A stretch of 11,374 nucleotides of DNA from Ramlibacter sp. GTDB lineage: Bacteria; Pseudomonadota; Gammaproteobacteria; Burkholderiales; Burkholderiaceae_C. Below the pieces are notes generated by a model, which searched no databases, was not told the origin of the DNA, and saw only the letters and a program-made list of their open reading frames with translations. This document shows positions 1 to 5,590 of the stretch, piece after piece. The stretch is from assembly GCA_025351615.1 (NCBI GenBank), contig JANXVP010000209.1, forward strand, positions 1-11,374, read 5' to 3'. The position numbers and the translations under genes are program-made. Within the stretch, counting starts at the first letter, position 1. Each line of letters begins with the position of its first letter.

Positions 1-50
1 GATGCGCGGCGGCACCCCGGCACTGTGACCGTTCCCTGAAAGTGCGTCCC

Positions 51-239
51 ATGGAACTCAAAACCGCGCGGCTGACTGTGCTGATCGATCCTGAGAAGAA
101 GCTGGCGCTGGAAAAAGTCTGCGCCGAGCAGGACGTGACGCCCTCGCAGGTCGTGCGGCGCCTGATTCGGGATTACGTCGCCCAGCACGGAGTGAAAGCG
201 CGGAGCGGACCGGACAAGCGCGCGCCGGGGCCGGCCTGA
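51..239 (+). CDS. Small ribbon-helix-helix (CopG/Arc-like) DNA-binding protein
   Basis: This 62-residue protein has the layout of a ribbon-helix-helix DNA-binding domain. A short strand (TARLTVLI, residues 5-12) is followed by helix A (about 14-26), a turn (DVTPSQ), and helix B (VVRRLIRDYV, about 34-43). The tail is basic and proline/glycine-rich and looks disordered. RHH proteins dimerise through the strand, which inserts into the major groove, and usually repress their own or nearby genes. The ATG at 51 is chosen because it places the strand at the very N-terminus, as is typical. A GTG at 42 and further open frame to the left edge are also possible. No strong Shine-Dalgarno is visible. The gene is followed after 4 nt by a small unknown gene, so the two are probably co-translated. 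The fold is fairly clear; the target is unknown. Confidence 0.75.
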   Translation: MELKTARLTVLIDPEKKLALEKVCAEQDVTPSQVVRRLIRDYVAQHGVKARSGPDKRAPGPA

Positions 240-243
240 CCGA

Positions 244-465
244 ATGAGCCCGCCCTCCACGCCTCCTGCCGGCGGAGCCCGGCTGTTCAGCGCCACCGGC
301 CAGGAATGGCTGGTGCTGCGGACCACGCACGCGGACGACGACCCCGACATCTGGCTGGTCCACCTGATCAAGGCTGCCGACGCGGTGGCGGGCTTGCGTC
401 ACCTGTCGCTGGTGATGGCCGGCGAGGAATTTGTCGACTTCTGCCGGGACGAGGGCATTGCCTGA
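244..465 (+). CDS. Small acidic protein of unknown function
   Basis: I do not recognise this 73-residue protein. It starts with a proline/glycine-rich stretch (residues 1-12). A compact segment follows that looks like strand-strand-helix: EWLVLRTT, then the acidic ADDDPD, then IWLVHLIKAADAV. It ends with a short helical region containing EEFVDFC. By count it has 11 acidic and 5 basic (Lys/Arg) residues. There is no signal peptide or membrane segment. The ATG lies 4 nt after the stop of the ribbon-helix-helix gene, so translational coupling is likely and the two may act together. A toxin partner or a small regulator is conceivable because of the neighbour, but no toxin motif is visible. The stop codon overlaps the left arm of an inverted repeat in front of aroQ. 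Confidence 0.6.
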   Translation: MSPPSTPPAGGARLFSATGQEWLVLRTTHADDDPDIWLVHLIKAADAVAGLRHLSLVMAGEEFVDFCRDEGIA

Positions 466-509
466 AGTCGGCGTCGCGCGGCGGGTTTGCTAAGCTCACG
501 GCCGACTTC
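464..509. repeat. Perfect 9-bp inverted repeat upstream of aroQ
   Basis: GAAGTCGGC at 464-472 is matched by GCCGACTTC at 501-509, separated by 28 nt. The left arm begins inside the stop codon of the 73-residue gene, and the right arm ends 11 nt before the aroQ start. It could be a two-half-site operator or a long-looped hairpin. No T-tract follows, so it is not a standard intrinsic terminator. The function is unproven. Confidence 0.45.
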
Positions 510-520
510 CTGCGGAACCC

Positions 521-967
521 ATGAAAACTGCCCTGGTCCTCAATGGCCCCAACCTCAACCTGCTCGGCACGCGCGAGCCCGATATTTATGGATCGCAAAC
601 GCTGGCCGACGTCGAAAAGCTCTGCCACGCAGCCTGCGTTACCCACGGTTTCACGCTCGACTTTCGCCAGAGCAACCACGAAGGTGTGCTGGTCGACTGG
701 ATCCAGGAAGCCGGTCGCGGCCAGCAGGCCGGTACGGTCGCCGGGGTGATCCTCAACGCAGGCGCGTACACCCACACCAGTGTGGCGCTGCATGACGCCA
801 TCAAGGGCGCCGGGGTGACGCTGATCGAGCTGCATATCAGCAACGTCCATGCCCGCGAAGCATTCCGTCACCACTCCTGCATTTCGCCCGCAGCCCGGGC
901 CGTGATGGCCGGTTTTGGAGTGCCGGGTTATGCGCTGGCAATCGCCGCGCTCGCCTCCTTTTCCTGA
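521..967 (+). CDS. aroQ: 3-dehydroquinate dehydratase, type II
   Basis: AroQ converts 3-dehydroquinate to 3-dehydroshikimate by trans-dehydration in the cytoplasmic shikimate pathway. The 148-residue length is normal for the type II family, which forms a dodecamer. The N-terminal [14 protein letters not shown] block holds Asn11 and Arg18, followed by the catalytic Tyr23 (DIYG). The central NAGAYTHTS block holds Asn79 and the catalytic His85, with Asp92 shortly after. IELHISN holds His105 and Ser107. The REAFRHHS block supplies Arg112 and Arg116. These match the active-site set known from the Mycobacterium tuberculosis enzyme, with an offset of up to 4. The residue after HHS is Cys120, where many homologues have Tyr. 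The ATG at 521 follows a GGAA about 5 nt upstream. In many proteobacteria accB follows aroQ, but here a DsbA-like gene starts 16 nt downstream, probably in the same transcript. Confidence 0.96.
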   Translation: MKTALVLNGPNLNLLGTREPDIYGSQTLADVEKLCHAACVTHGFTLDFRQSNHEGVLVDWIQEAGRGQQAGTVAGVILNAGAYTHTSVALHDAIKGAGVTLIELHISNVHAREAFRHHSCISPAARAVMAGFGVPGYALAIAALASFS

Positions 968-983
968 TTGCCCCGAGGTTCCG

Positions 984-1634
984 ATGCCCACCAAGCTCAA
1001 CATCGATTTCGTGTCCGACGTCTCCTGCCCGTGGTGCGCCATCGGCCTGGGCGCCCTTGAGAACGCCCTCAAACAGCTGGATGGCGAGGTCGAGGCCGAA
1101 CTGCACTTCCAGCCGTTCGAACTGAACCCAAACATGCCCCCGGGCGGGCAGGACATCACCGAGCACCTCACGCAGAAGTACGGCTCGACGCCGGAGCAGC
1201 AGCTCGTTTCGCGCGAGGCGATCCGCCAGCGCGGCGAGAGCGTGGGCTTCACCTTCCGCAGGGAAGGCCGCGGCCGCATCTACAACACCTTCAACGCGCA
1301 CCGCCTGCTGCACTGGGCCGAGCTGAAGGATCCTCAAGGGCAGCGGGCCCTGAAGAAGGCGCTGTTGCGGACGTATTTCACCGATGGCAAGAGTCCCGAG
1401 GACCCGGACGTGCTGCTGGCTGCGGTGGCCGACGCCGGGCTCGATGTGGGCGCGGCGCGGGAGGTGCTCCAGAGCGACACCTTTGCCGCCGAGGTCCGCG
1501 AACGCGAGCAGTTTTATCTGGACAACGGAATCCACGCCGTGCCGGCCGTGATCGTCAATGGGCGACACCTGATCCAGGGTGGCCAGCCGCAGGAAGTATT
1601 CGAGCAGGCGCTGCGGCGGATTGCCGCCGGCTGA
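984..1634 (+). CDS. DsbA-family thioredoxin-fold oxidoreductase (FrnE-like)
   Basis: This 216-residue protein belongs to the FrnE branch of the DsbA family, thiol-disulfide oxidoreductases or isomerases with a helical insertion in a thioredoxin fold. The first strand (LNIDFVSDVS) runs into the active-site CPWC at residues 15-18. The FrnE-typical NTFNAHRLLHWA block lies at about 101-112 in the helical insertion. The cis-proline loop (HAVPAVIVNG) has Pro187, and the C-terminal LIQGGQPQEVFEQAL completes the fold. No signal peptide is present, so it should act in the cytoplasm, unlike classical periplasmic DsbA. I chose ATG 984 because it follows a CGAGG at 974-978 and starts right before strand 1. 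An upstream GTG/ATG extension would overlap aroQ. It converges with the receiver gene ending at 1647. The substrate cannot be told from sequence. Confidence 0.88.
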   Translation: MPTKLNIDFVSDVSCPWCAIGLGALENALKQLDGEVEAELHFQPFELNPNMPPGGQDITEHLTQKYGSTPEQQLVSREAIRQRGESVGFTFRREGRGRIYNTFNAHRLLHWAELKDPQGQRALKKALLRTYFTDGKSPEDPDVLLAAVADAGLDVGAAREVLQSDTFAAEVREREQFYLDNGIHAVPAVIVNGRHLIQGGQPQEVFEQALRRIAAG

Positions 1635-1646
1635 GGTCGGCCCGGT

Positions 1647-2093
1647 TCAAACGCCGGAAGGGCGGAAGCGCTCGTTCACGGTGAGCCAGAAATCGTGGAC
1701 CTGCCGCATCTTGCGGCGCAATTCGTCGAAGTCGGTGGCCTTGCGCACATAGCTGTTGGCGCCGCTGGCATAGCAGGCCGCGATGTCTGCTTTTTCGATC
1801 GACGACGAATGCATGATCACTGGGATGGTCGCTGTGCGCGGATCGGCCCGGATCGCCCTGAGCACTTCGACCCCGTTCAGGCGGATCAGTTTCATGTCCA
1901 GGATGATGAGGCGGGGTTGCTGGCGGGTGTCGCGTCCGGCATGGCTGCCGCGCCCCAGCAGGTAGTCCAGCGCCTCGACTCCGTCCTGCGCGGTGACGAT
2001 CCGTCCGGGATCGCAGCATTCGCCCAGCGCCATCACCGTCAGCTCCAGGTGATCCGGGTTGTCGTCCACAACGAGTACTGCCACATCTTTCAT
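1647..2093 (-). CDS. Single-domain response regulator (Rcp1-like receiver)
   Basis: This is a stand-alone CheY-like receiver of 148 residues, without a DNA-binding or enzymatic output domain. The acidic pair is Asp10-Asp11 (VVDDNPDH), the phosphoacceptor is Asp66 (LIILDMKL), the switch Ser is Ser96 (VIMHSSS), and the conserved Lys is Lys118 (YVRKATDF). The long loop between helix 1 and strand 3 and the phrases LNGVEVLRAIR and DFDELRRKMRQVHDFWL resemble the Rcp1 group. Members of that group receive phosphate from phytochrome-type or other hybrid kinases. No such kinase is in this window. The start codon ATG 2093 is preceded by AGGGG, 8 nt upstream. The gene lies 61 nt downstream of another receiver on the same strand, so the two are probably co-transcribed. 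It converges with the DsbA-like gene, 12 nt apart. Confidence 0.9.
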   Translation of the reverse strand: MKDVAVLVVDDNPDHLELTVMALGECCDPGRIVTAQDGVEALDYLLGRGSHAGRDTRQQPRLIILDMKLIRLNGVEVLRAIRADPRTATIPVIMHSSSIEKADIAACYASGANSYVRKATDFDELRRKMRQVHDFWLTVNERFRPSGV

Positions 2094-2154
2094 CTTCTTG
2101 GCCCCTGGTCGTGCGAGTTTCGCATATCGCCCGGAACCCGCCGCGAGGGCGGAC

Positions 2155-2541
2155 TCACCCGCGGGACGGGCCTGGGAGGCTTTGGCAGTACTCGATCAGG
2201 GCATCGGTCTCGATCGACTTGTCGAACACGCGGTCGCTGCCCAGCGTCTCGCATTGCCGCCGCACGTCGGGGTTGGCCGTGCCCGTGAGAACGACTACCT
2301 TGCGCCCCGGCTTGCGGTCGCGGACCGCACTGAGGACACCGAATCCGCTGCCGCCCCGCTCAAGGGTGAGATCGACGATCGCGATGTCCCATTCGTTCGC
2401 CGGATTGCAGAGCCAGTCGATCGCGGATTTCTCGCTGCTGGCGACGCCGGCCGTTTCCACCTCGGCGAGCTCGGCCAGCGCCTCTACGAGGCTCTCGCGG
2501 ATCGCCGCATTGTCTTCAACCACAAACGCCATCAACCTCAA
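2155..2541 (-). CDS. Single-domain response regulator (CheY-like receiver), TTG start
   Basis: This 128-residue protein is a complete receiver domain and nothing more. It shows the acidic pair Glu9-Asp10 (FVVEDN), phosphoacceptor Asp57 (IAIVDLTLERG), switch Thr86 (VVLTG) and Lys108 (VFDKS). The ERGGSGFGVL segment after the phosphorylation site is glycine-rich, as in many single-domain receivers. The frame stays open up to 2712, but I place the start at the TTG at 2541. It has AAGGAG exactly 6 nt upstream and gives MRLMAFVVEDN, a typical receiver N-terminus. An ATG three codons later (2532) is less well spaced. The gene is the first of two tandem receivers, with no kinase or output protein nearby. 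It probably carries phosphate in a relay or binds a partner protein. Which partner is unknown. Confidence 0.88.
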   Translation of the reverse strand: MRLMAFVVEDNAAIRESLVEALAELAEVETAGVASSEKSAIDWLCNPANEWDIAIVDLTLERGGSGFGVLSAVRDRKPGRKVVVLTGTANPDVRRQCETLGSDRVFDKSIETDALIEYCQSLPGPSRG

Positions 2542-2547
2542 GGCGGT

Positions 2548-2553
2548 CTCCTT
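2548..2553 (-). promoter_or_regulatory. Shine-Dalgarno deciding the TTG start of the upstream receiver
   Basis: AAGGAG on the minus strand lies 6 nt before the TTG at 2541. It supports that start over the ATG at 2532 and over upstream start codons in the long open frame. Confidence 0.7.
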
Positions 2554-2634
2554 GCGCACATGGGCGCGATGCCAAGATGATCGCACGGCGCCGTCGAACC
2601 CGGTGCCGCTGCCGCGCAATGTCCGTGATTTCGC

Positions 2635-2671
2635 AAAAAAACAGCACCGCTGAGCCAAGGGCGAACGGTGC
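2635..2671 (-). terminator. Terminator-like stem-loop upstream of the receiver pair
   Basis: Read on the minus strand, GCACCG (2671-2666) and CGGTGC (2649-2644) can pair as a 6-bp stem around a 16-nt loop. Inside that loop a small GCC/GGC stem can form. Two bases later comes a run of seven T (2641-2635). This is the shape of an intrinsic terminator. It lies 94 nt upstream of the TTG start of the upstream receiver, on the sense strand. It may stop antisense transcription from the glycosyltransferase region, or act as a leader attenuator. The stem is short, so this is tentative. Confidence 0.4.
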
Positions 2672-2710
2672 GTCGCCGATGCTATGGAATGAATAGCGGG
2701 ACAATCAACC

Positions 2711-4159
2711 ATGTCTGCCGAGCTTTCTCCTGATCGAACCAGCCGCCTGCTACTTGCTGCCCTGGCTCTGCTGGCGCTGGCCCGCCTGCTGTCTCTCGCG
2801 TTTTACCCGCTGATGGACATGACCGAGGCGCGTTACGCGGACATCGCCCGCCGCATGGCCGAGAGCGGCGACTGGGTGACGCTGTGGCTGGATGACATGC
2901 GCCCTTTCTGGGGCAAGCCGGCCCTGTCGTTCTGGTCCACTGCCGTCGGCTTGAAGGTGTTCGGCTTCAACGCGTGGGCCGCCCGCGTGCCGCATTACCT
3001 CATGGGGATCGGCGTGGCGGGGCTGGTCTGGTGGCAGGCGCGCGAGCAGTCGCGCCGTCTGGCCTGGCATGCTGTGGCGCTGCTCGCCGGTTCGTTGCTG
3101 TTCCTGCTGTCTGCCGGGGCCGTGATGACCGACATGGCCCTGGTGCTGGGAACCACCCTGGTGATGAGCGGCTTCTGGTGGTGTGTGCACCGGCGGGGTG
3201 GTCTCGTGGCGCCGCTGGCACTGTTTGGTGGCCTGGCGATCGGCTTGCTGGCCAAGGGGCCGCTGGCGCTTGTGGTGTGCACCGCGCCCATAGTCGCATG
3301 GGTCGTGTGGCAGCGCGCATGGCAGCAGGCGTGGCGACGAGTGCCCTGGGTGTGGGGGCTGGCGGCAGTGCTGGTTGTGACGCTGCCCTGGTATCTGCTG
3401 GCTGAGCAGCGCAGCCCGGGTTTTCTGCATTATTTCATTGTCGGCGAGCACATCAGCCGCTTCCTGGTCCCGGGCTGGAACGGTGACCTGTACAGCAACG
3501 CACACGGTCTGCCGCGAGGCACGGTCTGGCTGTTTGCGGCTGTGGCAGCCCTGCCGTGGGCGCTGGTCCTGCCCGTGGCCTGGGTCACCGGCAGCCGTTG
3601 GCGCCGCGCCAGCATGCTGGCTGCTTCCGAGCGCCGCTACCTGTTGCTGTGGGCCCTGTGGCCCTGCGTGTTTTTCAGTCTCGCGGGCAACATCCTGGTG
3701 ACCTATGTGCTGCCATCGCTACCCGCGCTGGCGCTGCTTTGCGCCGGCTGGACAGCGCCGGCGGCGCTTGCGCAACGGATGGACCGGCTGCTGGCCGCTG
3801 TGTTGCTGCTGCTGGCGTTGGCGATTCCGGCGCTGCTGGTTGCAGGCGGGCAGAGCCGGCAGTTCGAACGCCACTCGCAGCTCGCGCTGGTCCGTGCGTA
3901 TGAGGCTGTGGCAGCGCCCGGCGAGCCCTTGATGGAAGTTCCGAGCGTGTCGTTCTCCACCGACTTCTACCTGCAGGGCCGGGCCCGGGGCCTGCGTTAC
4001 GGAGAAGACCTGCCCGATCTCGCGGATGGCAAGCCGGTCTACGTGCTCATCGCCAACGACCGCTGGGACGCGCTGCCCCCGGAGCTGCGCGACCGGCTGG
4101 TGCCTGTTGCCGCCACCCCGTCGCACAAACTGTTGCACTGGCCGGGCGGCGCCCCTTAG
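2711..4159 (+). CDS. ArnT-like family 39 membrane glycosyltransferase
   Basis: This 482-residue multi-pass membrane protein belongs to the GT39/PMT superfamily. These enzymes take a sugar from a polyprenyl-phosphate donor and add it to lipid A, another glycan or a protein on the outer face of the inner membrane. After a first hydrophobic helix (about 13-32) comes the periplasmic loop YPLMDMTEARYADIA, with the acidic Asp36 and Glu39 that mark the family's catalytic loop. DDMRPFWGKPALSFW follows. A second acidic site, Asp141 (MTDMAL), and the loop with GEHISRF (245-251) also match ArnT-type proteins. Many further hydrophobic segments run to about 378, followed by a soluble C-terminal tail of about 100 residues. 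ArnT itself is usually about 550 residues. No strong Shine-Dalgarno is visible. Its TAG overlaps the stop of the convergent gtrA-like gene, which fits a shared glycan pathway. The acceptor and donor cannot be named. Confidence 0.88.
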   Translation: MSAELSPDRTSRLLLAALALLALARLLSLAFYPLMDMTEARYADIARRMAESGDWVTLWLDDMRPFWGKPALSFWSTAVGLKVFGFNAWAARVPHYLMGIGVAGLVWWQAREQSRRLAWHAVALLAGSLLFLLSAGAVMTDMALVLGTTLVMSGFWWCVHRRGGLVAPLALFGGLAIGLLAKGPLALVVCTAPIVAWVVWQRAWQQAWRRVPWVWGLAAVLVVTLPWYLLAEQRSPGFLHYFIVGEHISRFLVPGWNGDLYSNAHGLPRGTVWLFAAVAALPWALVLPVAWVTGSRWRRASMLAASERRYLLLWALWPCVFFSLAGNILVTYVLPSLPALALLCAGWTAPAALAQRMDRLLAAVLLLLALAIPALLVAGGQSRQFERHSQLALVRAYEAVAAPGEPLMEVPSVSFSTDFYLQGRARGLRYGEDLPDLADGKPVYVLIANDRWDALPPELRDRLVPVAATPSHKLLHWPGGAP

Positions 4160-4542
4160 GAGCGGGCCGGCTCGAAGGCCCAGCGACGGCCCAGCAGGTA
4201 CGTCATCACCGCGACGCCTGCCAGCACCAGTGCCAGCGCAATGTCGTATCGCAGACCCGGCACCTGGAGCAGCAGCACATAAGCGGTCTGGTTGGCCGCG
4301 AAGCCCAGTGCCGACACGGCGAGGAAGCGGCGCGCGGATCTGGCCAGCGGCGCGTTCGCGTCGCGAAAAGTGGTCCGGTGATGCCCCACGAAGGAACAGA
4401 CGAAAGCCACCATCCAGCCGGCGACGTTGGCCAGAACCGGCGACCACCCGGCCCAGCGCACCAGCGCCACCACGGTGCCCAGATGCACAACGGCCGCAAC
4501 CGTCCCGACGGCGACGAACCAGCCGATCCGGCGCAGGCTCAA
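4156..4542 (-). CDS. GtrA-family four-helix membrane protein, likely TTG start
   Basis: GtrA proteins are small inner-membrane proteins thought to flip polyprenyl-phosphate-linked sugars, often beside a GT2 synthase (GtrB) and an acceptor-specific transferase. From TTG 4542 this protein has 128 residues and four hydrophobic segments (about 8-28, 35-53, 71-92 and 98-116). It carries the family's recurring R-x-x-F elements, FVGHHRTTF (51-59) and RRWAF (119-123). The frame is open to an ATG at 4662, which would add 40 residues with no family likeness. TTG 4542 is preferred because GGGAGG lies 5 nt upstream and the N-terminus MSLRRIGWFVAVG is typical. The stop codon TAA overlaps the TAG of the convergent GT39 gene. 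No GT2 partner is present here. Family assignment is good; the exact start and substrate are open. Confidence 0.82.
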   Translation of the reverse strand: MSLRRIGWFVAVGTVAAVVHLGTVVALVRWAGWSPVLANVAGWMVAFVCSFVGHHRTTFRDANAPLARSARRFLAVSALGFAANQTAYVLLLQVPGLRYDIALALVLAGVAVMTYLLGRRWAFEPARS

Positions 4543-4547
4543 CGGCG

Positions 4548-4553
4548 CCTCCC
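4548..4553 (-). promoter_or_regulatory. Shine-Dalgarno supporting the TTG start of gtrA-like
   Basis: GGGAGG on the minus strand lies 5 nt before the TTG at 4542. The ATGs at 4662 and 4594 have weaker or badly spaced purine runs upstream. Confidence 0.55.
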
Positions 4554-4694
4554 GGACCAGGCGATGACGACAAGCAGGCAGGCGTGCATGGGCCATTGTC
4601 CCTTGTCCGGCAGCCGCCACGCTTGCGCGCGCTGCCCCATTATTTTTGGGAAAAGGCATCATCTGTTCTGGTTCCCCCCTTTGCAGGAGTCCTC

Positions 4695-5528
4695 ATGTCC
4701 AGCCCTTCGCTGCCCGCTCTTTTTATCTCCCACGGCGCGCCGCTGTTCGCCATCGAACCCGGCGAAAGCGGCCCGGCATTGACGCGGCTGGGCGAGCACC
4801 TGAAGGGGCTGGCCGGCGCGTCGCTGCGCGGCATCGTCATCATGTCGCCGCACTGGATGGCGCGTTCGCCGGCGGTGATGACCAACCCGAAGCCGACCAC
4901 CTGGCACGACTTCGGCGGCTTCCCGCAGGCGCTTTACCAATTGGACTATCCGGCGTCTGGGGCACCGGACCTGGCCGACGAGGTGACCCGCTTGCTGCGC
5001 GCGCTGGGCATCGAAGCGCAGCCGGATCCGAAGCGGCCCTTCGACCATGGAGCCTGGGTGCCCTTGATGCACCTGTTTCCGCAGGCCGACGTGCCGGTGG
5101 TGCAGGTTGCGCTGCCTGCCGGCTGGGGCCCGGCGCAGGTCTATGCCATGGGCCAGGCGCTGCAGCCGCTGCGCGAGCGCGGCGTGCTGCTGGTCGGCAC
5201 CGGCAGCATGACCCATAACCTGTCGGAGTTTTTCGGCGGCGAGCGGCAGCCCGAGCCGTACGTGACAGAGTTCAGCAGATGGATCGAGGCCGCCATCGAA
5301 CGCGGCGATCTGGCCGCGCTGCTGGACTACCGCCGGCAGGCGCCGCACGCCCAGCGCGCGCATCCGGGTGACGACCATTTCCTGCCGTTGTTTTTCGCGC
5401 TGGGCGCGGGGGGGTTCGGCGCCGGCGAGCCACCGGTCCAGCCGGGCTACATCACGCGGGAAGTGATGTACGGAATCCTCGCGATGGATTCGTTCACGCT
5501 GCCGGCGCTGCAACCTGCGGCCGCCTGA
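4695..5528 (+). CDS. Extradiol ring-cleavage dioxygenase, LigB/YgiD (4,5-DOPA dioxygenase-like)
   Basis: This 277-residue protein belongs to the class III extradiol dioxygenases of the YgiD/DODA type, which open catechol rings such as L-DOPA using a bound metal ion. The four histidines known as metal ligands in E. coli YgiD all have counterparts: His13 (FISHGAP), His53 (MSPHWM), His174 (SMTHNL) and His228 (DDHFLPL). DHGAWVPL at 117-124 is also characteristic. There is no signal peptide, so it should be cytoplasmic. ATG 4695 is clear, with AGGAG at 4685-4689 and a 5-nt spacer. The gene is divergent from gtrA-like and convergent with gcvP, so it is probably its own transcription unit. The physiological substrate in bacteria is uncertain, and nothing nearby suggests catechol breakdown or betalain synthesis. 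Confidence 0.92.
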   Translation: MSSPSLPALFISHGAPLFAIEPGESGPALTRLGEHLKGLAGASLRGIVIMSPHWMARSPAVMTNPKPTTWHDFGGFPQALYQLDYPASGAPDLADEVTRLLRALGIEAQPDPKRPFDHGAWVPLMHLFPQADVPVVQVALPAGWGPAQVYAMGQALQPLRERGVLLVGTGSMTHNLSEFFGGERQPEPYVTEFSRWIEAAIERGDLAALLDYRRQAPHAQRAHPGDDHFLPLFFALGAGGFGAGEPPVQPGYITREVMYGILAMDSFTLPALQPAAA

Positions 5529-5557
5529 ATCGCACGCCGCGCTGACCTGGCGGGACA

Positions 5558-5590
5558 GACTGGCGCAGCCGGTGGAGGGGTGCGCCAGTC
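5558..5590. terminator. Stem-loop in the convergent gap between the dioxygenase gene and gcvP
   Basis: GACTGGCGCA (5558-5567) and TGCGCCAGTC (5581-5590) form a perfect 10-bp stem with a 13-nt loop. It fills the 60-nt gap between two convergent genes and overlaps the gcvP stop. An alternative pairing exists between CTGACCTGGCG just upstream and CGCCAGTCAG, with one bulged base. No T-run follows on either strand. It may terminate from both sides with low intrinsic efficiency, or protect the 3' ends. Confidence 0.5.

Noticed and set aside
3..50. N-terminal extension of the RHH gene to the left edge or to GTG 42.
   Set aside because: The frame is open, but the RHH strand normally starts within a few residues of the N-terminus, so ATG 51 is the best start.
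368..1568. Long minus-strand frames opposite aroQ and the DsbA-like gene.
   Set aside because: aroQ and the DsbA-like protein are clear on the + strand with active-site residues in place; the opposite frames lack any recognisable domain.
2138..2152. Small hairpin CCGCC-GGCGG between the two receiver genes.
   Set aside because: Only 5 bp with no T-run; common by chance in DNA this GC-rich.
3719..4573. Minus-strand frame of 284 codons over the end of the GT39 gene and the gtrA-like gene.
   Set aside because: Arg/Gly-rich shadow in another frame; the GT39 and GtrA proteins have real family motifs.
4543..4694. Promoters in the gap between gtrA-like and the dioxygenase gene (AT-richer patch near 4640-4655).
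   Set aside because: I could not find a -35/-10 pair with acceptable spacing for either direction, so no promoter is called.
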